Shown here: in pieces, positions 1 through 12,600 of the stretch
Layout: every line of letters starts with the position of its first letter
How positions within the stretch are numbered: the first letter of the stretch is position 1
NCBI GenBank assembly: GCA_026260175.1
Contig: JAKCWW010008921.1
Coordinates: 1 to 23,099, forward strand
Source: Reticulitermes lucifugus
Lineage: Eukaryota; Arthropoda; Insecta; Blattodea; Rhinotermitidae
Direction of reading: 5' to 3'
DNA: 23,099 bases
Position numbers and translations under genes: made by a program
Notes under the pieces: generated by a model
The model's input: the letters and a program-made list of their open reading frames with translations, nothing else
Told to the model about the DNA's origin: nothing
Databases searched by the model: none

Positions 1-110
1 GACGATACATGCGGGCCAACGACGGTAACGGGAACGATGGATAGAGGTTTCACTGTACTTGCATTACAGTAAAATCTCATTATACTGCAAATCGAATACA
101 GTGCAGGTAT
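1..110. mobile_element. Possible transposon ends at the left window edge
   Basis: GAGGTTTCACTGTA (46-59) read on the other strand is TACAGTGAAACCTC, and a few bases later TACAGTAAAATCTCATTATA (66-85) faces the other way. Both resemble pogo/Tc1-type termini of the form TACAGTAAAACCTC. The first 45 bases are CpG-rich compared with the intron. The bulk of any left element lies outside the window, so this is tentative. Confidence 0.3.
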
Positions 111-312
111 GATTATGTCCCCACAAGGCAGAAATTAGAGACATATTGTCTCCCAGCACCAGCAGTAAAATGCGGGCCCAATATGGATCATCCATCATGT
201 AAAAGCTAAGAATGCTCAAAAGTAGCAAACCATGACAGTGTGAAATACATGTGCCTGCAGAATAACTTCACTGAAAATGGCTCTTTACACCAAAATAGAT
301 AAAATTACATAC

Positions 313-619
313 CTGGTGTTGTAATCAACGACTGGGTTTCCTGGTTTAACCAAACTCTCATATACTGTATTCAGGTCTCGGTCTACAACTGTAACCCTTG
401 TCAGTTCCAATCCTAAAGTGGTATAGCACATCTCACAATCCAACGCGTAGACACCATGATCACTATCTGCTGGCTCCTCATTACATGGCAGTGTTTTCAC
501 ATAACCTCGCATCTCATCAGGATCAAATCCATCACACACATGACACGATGCCACAGTACAGCCACCCCCCTCACCATCACCACTGCAGCAGGTATAACGT
601 CGTTCCCAACCACCCAAAA
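313..619 (-). CDS. REXO1: REXO1 exon 11: start of the DEDDh exonuclease domain
   Basis: Codes residues 1041-1142 and two bases of the next codon; acceptor AATTGTTTCAG, donor CCAG then GTATGT. Begins [12 protein letters not shown], with Cys at 1051, 1052, 1061, 1066 and 1069, then a short linker, then [21 protein letters not shown]1101 and E1103 in DCEM form motif I of the DEDDh site and would bind the catalytic metal ions. The domain continues [20 protein letters not shown] and ends at VVDYNTR, where vertebrate REXO1 is also well conserved. Exo II and III lie left of the window. A GGTGAGGGGGGTGGC stretch codes a Gly-rich loop between Cys residues. Confidence 0.96.
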
Positions 620-3600
620 CTGAAACAATTCAAAGCAAGAATTTAGGTCATCAAACACAATTTGAAAAGTGAAAAGAAGCCCGCACAGTGACAAGTATAA
701 TGTCTACCTCACACTCAGGAAATCCTCGATGTGACACCAAAGCAAAATGGGGCAACAATGACAATAATCAAGTGAAGGAAGTTTAATGAAATATTCTGCA
801 AGTCTGAACCTGAATATTCACAACCGTGGTAATGAACCTACCTTTATGACTCATAACAGGAATGAGGTTATTGACCTGACACTAGGGTGCAACCTAGTGA
901 ATGTCATGTATATACAATCAGCCCCATCTGTCACATCACAGACACACGTGCTTCCAAATAGGTGGCACAGGACTAGCGTTACTGTCTGGGGCCACATGGG
1001 AGTCAGCTTGGAATCTTATAAATATAATGGCAAATACTGAGGCAGTACCATGAAGTACCAAGATACAGAGCTGGCTGCTGATGGGTTGCAACAAGCCCAT
1101 CCTACTCTACACCACCACAGGTTTAAAAGTTCCCTTACATGAAGGATACATCTCTACATTACTAATTAGTCACGTAAGTCTTTAAATTACAAAAACGTTA
1201 TATGACCAATTAGTAATGTAGAGAGATATACTTCCTGTAGGAAAAGCTTTAAGGCCCTAAAGCACACTTCCAGTGCCTTGCGTGCACATAAGAGAAATAG
1301 TATACTAAATAAGAATCAACATAGACAAGCTAGAACAATATACAGAAATCCACAACTATAATATATGCTGAAGGTCAGATCTCCACTGTCAGTTTTGCAT
1401 AACTAATGCTCTTCAAAATAGGTGTAGTAAGTACAGGAATTAACTGCCAAGTCAATTCACGAAGTCGGAAGAAATACGGCACTTTAAATGCGAGCCGAGG
1501 TCCTTTCTTTTACAATATACATTCTACTCTGTAGCTGAATATTTGTCTTATTAATTAGTAAATTATAATGCTTCATTATGTGTTTTTGAAAGATTACTTG
1601 TTTTTATATGAGGTGTTTTAATAGAAAGTCAGCTGATTTTTTAGATATGTGAAGTATGTCCCACAGCTCATAAAATACATACATGCTGAAATGGAGAAAA
1701 TTAATATATTTGTAGTATGATACATCTCACTAACACTGTGGCATTTATATTATAAGAGGAACTCAGGTAATATCGTGCATGTGTTTATAAATATGTTATC
1801 ATATGTGCAATGTTAAATATACTGTTATATGTATGCAGATTTAAACTATATATATTCTATGGATGTTTCCTATGACAATGAGTTGACAAAAAGGACGAAT
1901 AAAATGAAATGAAATGAAAGAAAATGTCCTGCAGGATTGCTCATTTGCCCAGAAATGTTCCTTAGCGGAAGAAACAGCTGAACAAACTGCCAGCCCAAAC
2001 AAGAAGGCTGTTTAACAGGGGAAAAATAGGTGACTTGGACTCTTATAAAGAGGCCCTCACACAACTGCAACACAGAAATCAGGGAACCCAAAAAATCTTC
2101 ATGGAGGACATAGTGTGGAGGGACTGAGGATGTGCCAAGCAGTAACCAGACTCATGAAAATCATGAGAAACAGGCGATCAAGAGAGTCAGCACTATGAAG
2201 TTACCTGATAGTCAATATAATCAATTGAAAGGGGGACTCAGGAGGAGGTATGCAGCATGCAGTTTCCAAATTCAGATGTAACTGACGATGAACCAGAGAA
2301 TGACCAGGGACAACCATACCTGGACATGCAAATATACAAAACAAACAGAAAGGATTAGAAGCTGTCTTGGTGGGTGATCAATCTAAGTTCAGATGGGTCA
2401 CAGACAAATTTATGCCATTTAAATAAGTAAGGACAAATGAAATTGTACATGCACTCCTACAAGGCATCAAGAATTTGAGCTCATAGTTTAAAATATGTAA
2501 GAGGTTCTCATGGCTATGGCTATGACTATGAAGATTCCTGTCTTCCGGGAAGCGACATCATGTTGTCTGGTACATAAGTAATGACATCTTGGAGAAACCT
2601 GTGCTGCTTCCAGTTTTAGGGTCAAACAATTCTTTGACCCCAAAGATGGAGGCAGGAGCTTCCTCTAAGTATCAGTACTTATCTACCAGACTTCAAGGCA
2701 CTACATCCTAGAAGACACTGATGTTCATAATGTACTTAAACCTTTGAAAAATGGTACTGACAACATAAATCACTTCTGCAGATGCTGTACTTTCACGTAC
2801 AAGAATATACATCAAATCACACAGTATCCAGCGTATATGACCTGGGAGAGCTCAGTCAATGCAGTAAGCAGGTTATGGGATGGATGACCTAGCATGCAAT
2901 TTCCAGTACAGAGAAGAGATTTTTCCCCTTTGCAAAAACATCCAGACCAGCTCCGGGCCCCATCCAGGCCCCCATACAATGGGTATCAGAAGTTCTTTCT
3001 CCAGTGGGAAAATGGCCAGGGCATGAAGTTGCACACCCACCTCCACCCACTGCAGAAGTTCAGAAAGCTTGCAGCTAACAGCTACTCCCCCTGTATGCCT
3101 TCAAGGCACGCACAGGAACAACTTCACCTTGTATAAGTCCACTTAGAATAGATGTCTAAAAATGCACAATATTAACTCTTTAGTGCCCAACATCATGTAT
3201 AGCCGCCACACAACATAATGCTCAAATTGCCAAACATCAAGGTAAGGCGATGGCATTTAATGGCCTTCCTCAAGCAAATCTCATTTAAATTCCAGTCTTC
3301 TGCAGCTCCTACTTGGCAATTTAATTCTGGTGCCAAAGGGTTAACTAACACAAAATATCCAACTGACATTTTAAGAGCATGGTTACATGCTGTCCATTCT
3401 ATGACCTACAACCTACCTTTCATCTGAAACATTCTTCCCCAATGGTAAACACACTGCTCATCTTTAATTTGAAATCCATTCTTGTTGACAGAATATCCCT
3501 GATTACAGCGACAGCACACACGTAGTACACGTTTCCGATTTGGTGAAAGTGGCGTCTTTTTTGCAGTTCCTGGAGGCAAATGCATAATTGCAACACCTTT

Positions 3601-6600
3601 CTCTTCTGGGTGTGCCCGAGGAAAGCCATTTGAACACAGCGATTCTTCTGTGAGTACGTAGGGTAACAAAAGATTATGTAAGGGTTCTGTAGATGACTTT
3701 AATCCTGAAACAATATATTCTTTGTTGTGAAATTAATGGTGAGATGGTAACCTATTGTGCTTTGTGACATAATTCACAACACATTAGTGCAGCAATACCA
3801 AATTACAGTTCTGCCACACAACTACTTATGGGCAACATGTGTTACAAAACTGGAATCAATTAATGTTACTACACACCTCACACTCTGAAGTGACAACTTG
3901 TTGTTATGGGTTCTAATCGATGTTGCACAAGCCTTAAACCGAAGTCCTTTAATTTTTAGTCAATGTCTGCAACTTTCAGAAGCAGTTCGCTTCTACTGGT
4001 TGGACTTAACCAAAATCACTCGGCATGCCAAGGGTTGCTCTCCAAGATGTAAAGTAGGTTTTCCTAAATGAAATATCTCTTGGTCATTTTTTACCATTGC
4101 ACTTTTGTGAAGACTTTAATGTACAGCTCTGTTTTTAACCACGCTTTATAAACTGTATCACACAGACTGAGAATTTTTTACCAAGTGAAAAGTGACTTGG
4201 TGGTGGAGCCATTTGATGTATGCTTGTACAACTGTAGTACCAAAGTCCAACATGAAACCAGTGACTCAAGTAGAACTGTATGTCACCTGAACTGCCTGGA
4301 TTATGTTACACTGTAGTGCCAAGACCCACTTGTTGATTAGACATTCCTAGAAGAGACTGTGGCAGGCCTCCTCAAATATATATATATAGCCGTGCTGTCC
4401 AACTTAAGGGTCTACAGAGGTCACTCAAATTTCCATGTACATTTTTTGCTACAAAATACATTCATTTTCACCACATTTTCATACACTTCATAGCTTACAT
4501 TTAGATTATAGTTGAAAGATGTAACACATGTGTAGAAATAAAGAATTATACAGCTGAAAATTTTTCAAACAGTTTTTACTCTAAATGAATAGCTTATGGA
4601 ACTGTTAAAATATACACACTTTAACAAACTCCAACACACAAACAAAGAAAAAATGAAAATTTTAATTTAATCCAGCTTGATATATGGCAGCTATTTAAAT
4701 TCTCCCTCCTGCTACTACAAGTACCTGAAGTATGTACACAGAGTAAAACCCCAATTTAATGTTCCCGCACTTAGTGAAATCCCGGATTTAGTGATGATTT
4801 TTTCATGTCCCGACAATAGCCCCATATAAACAATGTAACCTCCATTTAATGAAAACCTCGATTTCGTGAAATATATTCTAATCCCCCAGCAAGTCATTAA
4901 ATAGGGGTTTTACTGTATTTCAGCATTCAGTTGATTTCATTCTTAGCTATGACCACAAACAAAAGATGGTATATCATGACACGTGTGGATGAAAAGCAGT
5001 CAGTCTTTGTGTCATGTTTCTAGTACTGAAGTTCAACTGTTGCTTGCTTAGTCAGAGCTGTCCTGACCCCATGTGTTAGCACGATGTGTGCAATACTGGG
5101 GACACTTGACATCCATTCCTAATGATCTAGAACTGTCACTGGTATAACCATATACCATATGACATTGCAGCCTGCATCTTGTTAGGCTGGAATATCTACT
5201 GGATCTATGGGAACAGCCATTTGAGACAGCACTGGGTTAAAAAAAAAAAAGGTCTGCTAGACTGGTGGCAAAACAGCTAAATGTGGACCAGACAGGCTGC
5301 CACAAAGTTGTACATAAGGCAGATCTGCAACATTAATAAGTGAAGGAAGAGCCTTTACTCATGGAACTGTGACTGCGATGAAACTTGTGCATACCACGGC
5401 AAGCAGGAAAGACACTATTTTGTACATATCAAAGAAATCCAAAAGTAACGTTTTACAGATAAAGTTATGGCAACCATTTTCTCAGGTAATCCTCACAAAC
5501 AGGAAAGCCTGACTACCCATGCAAATTAAACTCCAGCTTAAAGTTATAACATACATATTATCTGGCATTATATGTTATGAGTAGCTGGGCACATGAAATT
5601 AGTAACATCATGTGGTAACATGATGTACATTCTAGCACAATGGTCACCTGATATGTCAAGGAATCTCACCTTCTGTCTTGGTATGCCTCTTAATACTCCA
5701 TGTTCCTTTTGTACCACTGTGACCTGCCAGAATAGATGAATGTGAGAACACACGAGGTTGACTGGAGGCAGATGTGCTTGGTTGGCTACTGCTTGCTGTC
5801 ACAACAGAAATCAACACCACATTACAAGAGTCTTTTAGCAAAACAGAAAATTTATATACAGTACAAAACTTGTCCTTGGTTTGTGAGATTTCAAGCTTCC
5901 ACTAAAGTGTAAATTAGGTATTTGCTCTTCTGTGACATTACATAGCGTTGATGGGTAGTTAGTTACCTGTTACACTGTGTAACATCCAAAGAGCAAGACC
6001 TCTTTTCCTTGCTTCCTTCAAAACCCACAAACCAATGAAAGAAATGTAACTTATAAAACAGTTCTAACAATTGTTTTCACATTTATTACTATGGCAGTCA
6101 TATCTGCTAATCACATGATTTTAACTAATTATAGCTTAATTTTATTCTATTTCATCTTCTGTGTAGGTTTTGGTATTATGATATGATTAATTTAAACAAC
6201 TACAGGTTATGATCTGGGGCAGTTTTCAGCAGTTTATAACTACAATTGTCATCGAAGCTGAAGTTATTCAATTACCTGATAAATTTTACCACATCCAGGA
6301 AAAAAACTGAGTAAGAATAATTACACTGTACATAGCACTACTGAAGTGAAAGTGTATTATGAGGATAATAAAATTTAGGGAAGACCTTTAATAAGATTCC
6401 ATGTTACTTAATTGTATTCAGCTAGCTACAAGAATTTGTCATAATGTAGTCATAATGAGCCATAAAATTCCCTCCTTACTACTAGCTTCAACATCACCTT
6501 CACCACTGTAATCAATAAAAATATTCTCAGAAACATTCATATAAAACATTTCATCAATTTCACACCCATCTTCTACTCTCAAGCAGGAATTATGAACCAG

Positions 6601-9600
6601 TGGTATAGATTGGGATTTTATCTGGTAACAGCTGGTTACAGGGTTTGTCTATACTAACCTTTATCCTACTGGGGTGGGTATTTAAATTTTAGCACATGGT
6701 TTATGAAAAATGCATTATTTGAACAGATGATGATAGAATTATGAAACAAATGGCATTTTGTTGGGGGGGGGGACAGATTATACAGTATGTCTTAAAAATG
6801 CAGTAAATTTCTTGTTGCCTAAATGTATACATTTAATTTCTTGGGGTGTTTTCCTACATGTGTTCACATACGCAAATGCAAGTCTTTCAAAGGTTAACAT
6901 CTTTAGCCATTTGATACATCAACAGTTCACCATGCCATAATTTTTTATGTGCAACACATTTCTATTGTTACCTCATATTTTCACCCTAAATACTGATAGT
7001 ATGTGACCTAAAGAATAACTACATTTGACTTGATTTCATTTATTACGGATTACTTTCATATTTGAAACACACAGACCACACTTACAGTAAAACAGTCACA
7101 CAATCTAATGTGGTCCTAAAGGGTGGTACTGGGAGCCACATGGAAGACTGGAATTAACTGGTATCAGTAAATCTGAATACAAATTTGGCAACAGGCATCA
7201 AACAGACCTGAGATTCATGCACTGAAGGCATCAAAATTTTGGAGCTCTATGTAAAATCAAGAACTTTTAGTTTTTAGGATTACAGGAATTTCTTATCTAG
7301 CTGAGGACCTGTTGGGTTCTCAAGGACTCTGCTCCATGGAGTTAGTTAGTTAGTACAGTTTTTCATAACCATAAAGTTCAAGCTGTACATAATTAGACAC
7401 CATTAAGTTGTTAATACAGTGAATATCTCACTGCTTTAAAAACATAAAACAAGTTTAGTAAATAAAATAATGTAATGTAAAAGGGAATTAAAAGACATGC
7501 AACATTACCAACCTTCAACCATTGCTTCTTTCCGAAGTCGACTAATTTTGTTTGACATGTGACTTGAATACACGGACCTGGTAGTGCTACGTCCGTATAT
7601 TGCAGCTTCCTCTTCTATAGCCTGGTGGTAAGGCATAAGCATATACTTTCATTATTAAAATGAAATATAAAATAGATATGCACACCTATAATTTACTTAA
7701 ATCAACAATTTACAGAACATACAAATAAAAATACACACAACCAACACTTCTATTTTGTCAGTTTTTAAAACAGAAAATACACTTTGTTTGCCTTTCTTTT
7801 GGACCCACTAATTAGAAAATTATATAATTTGATACACTATATTCTTTTAATTATAAGACAAATTACATTCTCAAGGAGCAGGGGTGGAAATAGTTTCATA
7901 ACCTAATAAACAAGTGAACACTCTCCATGTAAAATGATTCCACATCACAACTCCACCCAACAACAACAAAAAATCAAAGAAAGAAGGACAGTGTGTAAAA
8001 CTCAACCAGTCAAGTCCTCAAGCATGGAAACCCCACTTCCTGCCTACAATTATCAAATGAGTACATAAAGATAATGTTGATAAGAACATAACTTTCACCA
8101 AGACAGTTACAATGAAGAATTAAAATTAGGACAACATAAGATGACTTAAAGCACAGAGAAGAAACATCAACAGTTTACATGATGATGCCAGCAAGGAGGC
8201 AAATATGGAATCTACGGATGCATGGAGGAAGCACCAACAGAAGCCATTATGGTGCCAAAAGGAAAGGATGCTAAATTCTGATGACATGTTTGTCAGCTCT
8301 GAGAGTGGATGAGTTATATACTATATATATTTGAGGTGTAAATTTATGTACATGGATCCATCAAAGGCACATAACACATAGAGGAAGGGTCAATATCAAC
8401 AACAAAATGCACAGCTTATATTATTTGTTCTGAGTAATGGCAAGGTACAAGATCAATTTTCTGCATCAAAATACTCCGACCTAGCCTTCAGCAGCTTAAA
8501 ACAAAAACAGAGATAAAAACTACAGCACATTACACTTCGCTTATTCTGGTTTCAAATCTTTGTCCTTTTATGTGCTGCAGCATCATCTCTTTGAGTTACT
8601 CATTCTCACAAAACAGAGAGGAATTTCTTGCACACTCTGTAGGAACAAACTTGGCAGCAAGAACATTAACAGCCTAATTAACTGAAATGTGTGGGTCTCT
8701 TTTCCTGTGGATATTTCATACTTGCTACAGCACTAATGAGAGATACTGACCTTAGAATGAGCATCTGAAGGATCTGGATACAGTTTCAAATACTCAGCAA
8801 CTAGGTGGCTCAAGTAACTTTGACGTACATTGGCTGGAATTTTCCCTCCCAGTTCACCAACTATTTTAGGTTGTGAAAGGACAGACTGAGGAGTGGAAAA
8901 CAAACAACAAGATGTATTATGACAACAAACAGATAATGTGACAAACTTATAACTGTATTTCCTTGATAATAAGCCAACACTTTTCTGATTTTTCATTGTC
9001 TGATACGTCCACTGGACTATAATCAGCGTTATTCACAGGGGGGTCAATACAGCAAGTACCACTGCTGACCAAGCATTCATGGCATATCTTATTGGACAAT
9101 GGCAATGCATGTACACTCAAGGGACAATGAATTGCCATCATCAGATGATGATCTTGGTAAGCCAGGGTCTAGTGATGGATAACATTCAAACAAAATGTAT
9201 TACTTTTGCTTAGTGTACTTTAATATGGATCAATTATTAAATGTTAGAAGTACTATAAAAATCCTACTTTTTTTTTTTTCAATGTATGTAGAAACAATGA
9301 TTGGCTTATATTTGGTCTGTCTTACAATTGAGTAAATATGGTATTTCTCCTTTGTATACAACTTCATTTACACTGCCTTAAAAAAGTTTCCCTGAAATTA
9401 TTTTAGTTTACTTCTGCTATCTATTAAAGTGATATCCCTATTTAATGTTCTCTTATTTATGGCTCTCATTTCAAACCCCTTTATTTTGTTGTGCCTATCA
9501 TTTTATTTTAAAGTATTACCCACCATGGAAGGTCTGTGAGCAACACGATGAGCACCTTTAGGTACAGTCTGGACAACTGTGTGGGATTCCGTACTCTCAG

Positions 9601-12600
9601 CCTGAGAAAAGGCACTCTTTGAGGTAGGCACAGATGCTGTACCATCCTGTTTTCTCTTTTCAAATGCAGCTTGCATTCTCATCTTAGCATTAAGTAAGTG
9701 TAAAACATTTGGTACATGTGCAATACGAACACGGCCTGGAAAAAATAATCAATGATCTAAACTAAAATAATAACAAAGACACAAAAACAGAATAAAGATA
9801 ATACATCCTCACTGCACTGGTATGTTGACTGGTACAGTAGACTTATATGTCAACACTCTGTGAATATACAAGATGGCACAAAATTCACTTGACCTAGAGG
9901 CAATGTGTTAAACAAAGAGTGTCAAGTGACTTTAGTGCCACAAATCTGCAAATCATACAACTAATTTTCATCATCCAGAAATAGGAATTTTAAATCTCCT
10001 AGTACTATGGAGCTGGCATCGGCATTTTAATCTGAGGGTAATAGTTTATCAACTGGGAATAACGGATTTTAAATCTCCAGTTTTTATAGGTCTGGAAGCC
10101 ACTTTTAAAGTTCGGGGGGGGGGAATGGAATTAGTATTATTGAAAAATGCGGCACTTGGCCAGCTGCACCACATACATATGCTGTTGCAATAGTGCAATG
10201 CACACAATAAAGGTTAATATATTATATAAAAAGAGGTGGTAATATGTGATTAGCAGATGACACATGCAATGTTATGTTGTGTAAGCCTCGACAGTAAACA
10301 TAATGAAATGACGTCACAAGAACTTACCATTTCTCAGACTCTATTCAACCAAAACTGTCTAATATAAGCATTTCTAAAGACATACACATCATGAAGAATA
10401 CACAGGCATATCTATGTAACACTTTCTTACAATAAAGTTCATTCCCCTACCATGGTACAGTTTTCCTTCAGCAGTTGACAGTTATGTTGCTGATAAAAAT
10501 ATTATCTGTGCTGTTATCTTGTCCTTGATTAGAATTTAAAAAATCTGTACTGCAGTCATCCAGACCAGTCACCTGTTCAGGCATTCACTATGAAGTAAAC
10601 AAAGAATGCCTCATATGGATACATCTGTCCATCTGTACATGACCTAGTACCAATGACTAAACCAAGTCACATCTTCTTGAAATTTAGACAGCGAGTGTAT
10701 GTTTCACGAAAATTGGCACAGTGAAATCCATACTTTACATATGGGAATAAATTAATTTCTAACACATTTTCCACATTTAGTGTCTGCTTTGGGTGGAATA
10801 TAGTCTAAGAGAACTACACATAATGCCGTTCAGCATTTGTGAATTCCACAAGGACTGGAGCAGTGAAGGGTAGGCTTTCCTTGCGGGTGTAAGTGAAACT
10901 ACTTTTAGGCATGCACAGTGAAACTATGACATTTTCAACATACAGAATGCCTTTGTAAAGTCTGGAACTACATCACATGGTACACAATTTGCAATTTTGC
11001 CCTACAGAGTTGAATCTAAAGGTAACATTTTTCCAGAGATACAAAATTTACCCTTTTCCTCATTTTCTGTAAATAATTTCCCCTCTCTAACACTATCTTA
11101 AATCTGTCACTATATAAAACTTTCAATGAATTCTTTTGATTTCCCACCACTGGACACAGGTACAACACTCTCCAAAACCAAGCACCTTAACAATTAGCTT
11201 CTATTTCATCTGGATCAAATATGATGTTTGGGTCCTTAGCATTTCATTCTCAGAAACATAAAAAGTTGTTTCTAACTTAAAATGACCAGAAACCTTATCC
11301 CAAAAAAAGGTGGGGGATGAAGGTTAAAAAGAAAGAAAAACAAAAGTGTGACATGCTGGAGAAAGTGGACAGTACAACTACTGAAGATTAACTCTCATAG
11401 GATAATCCTTGCCAGTAAGCAACTAACAGCCAACTGTTTTTCCCTTTAAATCCACGAACATGGGAAAATAATGGGATAAGCAGGACAAGTAATCACACAC
11501 AAAGAAAACTTGACATACTGTAATTATGGTAGAACTGACTTCAGAGGATTTACCATTCTACCAGATTTTTAGTTTAATAAATTTTCAGAACCTGATGAAA
11601 TTAATTCTAACAACATTTCACTAAATAACACTTGGGTACTGTCAGATCACTCACGTGACATTCCACTTGATGGTCCAGGACTCAAACTGTTGCCAGAACT
11701 TGCATTAGTATTAGAGGTGCTCCCAAAACCAGGGGTTGACATAGTTGTTCCTGCATTGTCTGCTACCCTCCTCTCCTGAAGTTCTTGCATTTTGGCCAGC
11801 CTCATGTTCATAACCTGTTCTCAGAAATTCAAATTTATAAAGGAAACAAAAGTCGTGTTTCAAGTGCAAATAATGACTACTGTTGCTGTTAATCTTCAAA
11901 TCCAGATATAAAGTGAGGTGTGCAATATGCAACCTGTTGCATGTTAATAATGACCTCACTGTGCAAACTATTTATTACAGACAAGGTAATGTCTATACAG
12001 TCAACACTACATAACCATTTTATCTGCAGTTGATGAAATGCCTCTAAACAATAAAAGCAGACAGAAGCACAATGGCACTATGTACGGTGACAGAAAAAGA
12101 TGCTGCCAAAAAGTATGTTAGGTTAAAGTTCAGAAGTTTTGAAGACAAGAAGTAAATGCAGTTTGGCTGACTTCAAAACCAACCTTCAGGATCCTTCTCT
12201 AAACCACTGTACTGCCATTAGAGTGCCAATATTTTGACACTAACAGGTAATTTAGTTTGAATGGGTTTTATTCATTATACTTTACTATGTTCAGTGCTGC
12301 ACCAATTCAGTACATTTTATTACATTTGATAGCCTCCCTCTGTAATACTAACAATGATAAGCTTATTACAGCAAAACCCAGAATGTTCAAAAGGGCACTG
12401 AACACATAATTTTCTAAAACACATCACTCTACAATTTACTAACCAAATTTAAAAATTCAGTGCCAACAATGAGAATGAGAATACCCATAGACATTGTACA
12501 CTATTCCATACTTATTTGACTAACACACAAATATGTCACACATCTTTTTGGCTGCTAACCAGTGTACAGTGGAGTCCATTTGTGAAATATCCTGTTTTGT

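Larger units (their letters stand above)
620..3416 (-). other. REXO1 intron 10 (2.8 kb)
   Basis: Donor GTAGGT, acceptor AATTGTTTCAG. It carries the inverted-repeat element at 1122-1252 and the piggyBac-like MITE at 3172-3344. Between about 1890 and 3140 the composition is less AT-rich and more mixed than the neighbouring intron, with short open frames on both strands. This looks like a decayed insertion, but I could not name a family or find its ends. Confidence 0.7.

Noticed and set aside
398..646. 82-codon plus-strand frame, and a 65-codon minus-strand frame at 497-694
   Set aside because: Both are shadows of exon 11; the His/Pro-rich plus-strand peptide is its antisense, and the minus-strand frame is out of phase with exon 10.
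2894..3136. 80-codon plus-strand frame as a gene
   Set aside because: No recognisable domain; it sits in the mixed-composition part of intron 10 and lacks supporting splice or promoter signals.
5604..5625. Hairpin ACATCATG-TGGTAA-CATGATGT as a terminator or RNA element
   Set aside because: An eight-base stem is expected by chance several times in a window of this size, and it lies in an intron.
7341..7354. TTAG repeats as an interstitial telomere tract
   Set aside because: Only about three units of TTAG; the usual insect telomere unit is TTAGG, which is not seen.
9130..9152. CATCATC-A-GATGATG palindrome as a regulatory site
   Set aside because: Short simple-sequence palindrome inside a probable transposon relic; no independent support.
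11711..11959. 82-codon minus-strand frame over exon 5
   Set aside because: It is in a phase that cannot join exon 4 or exon 6, and most of it is intron.
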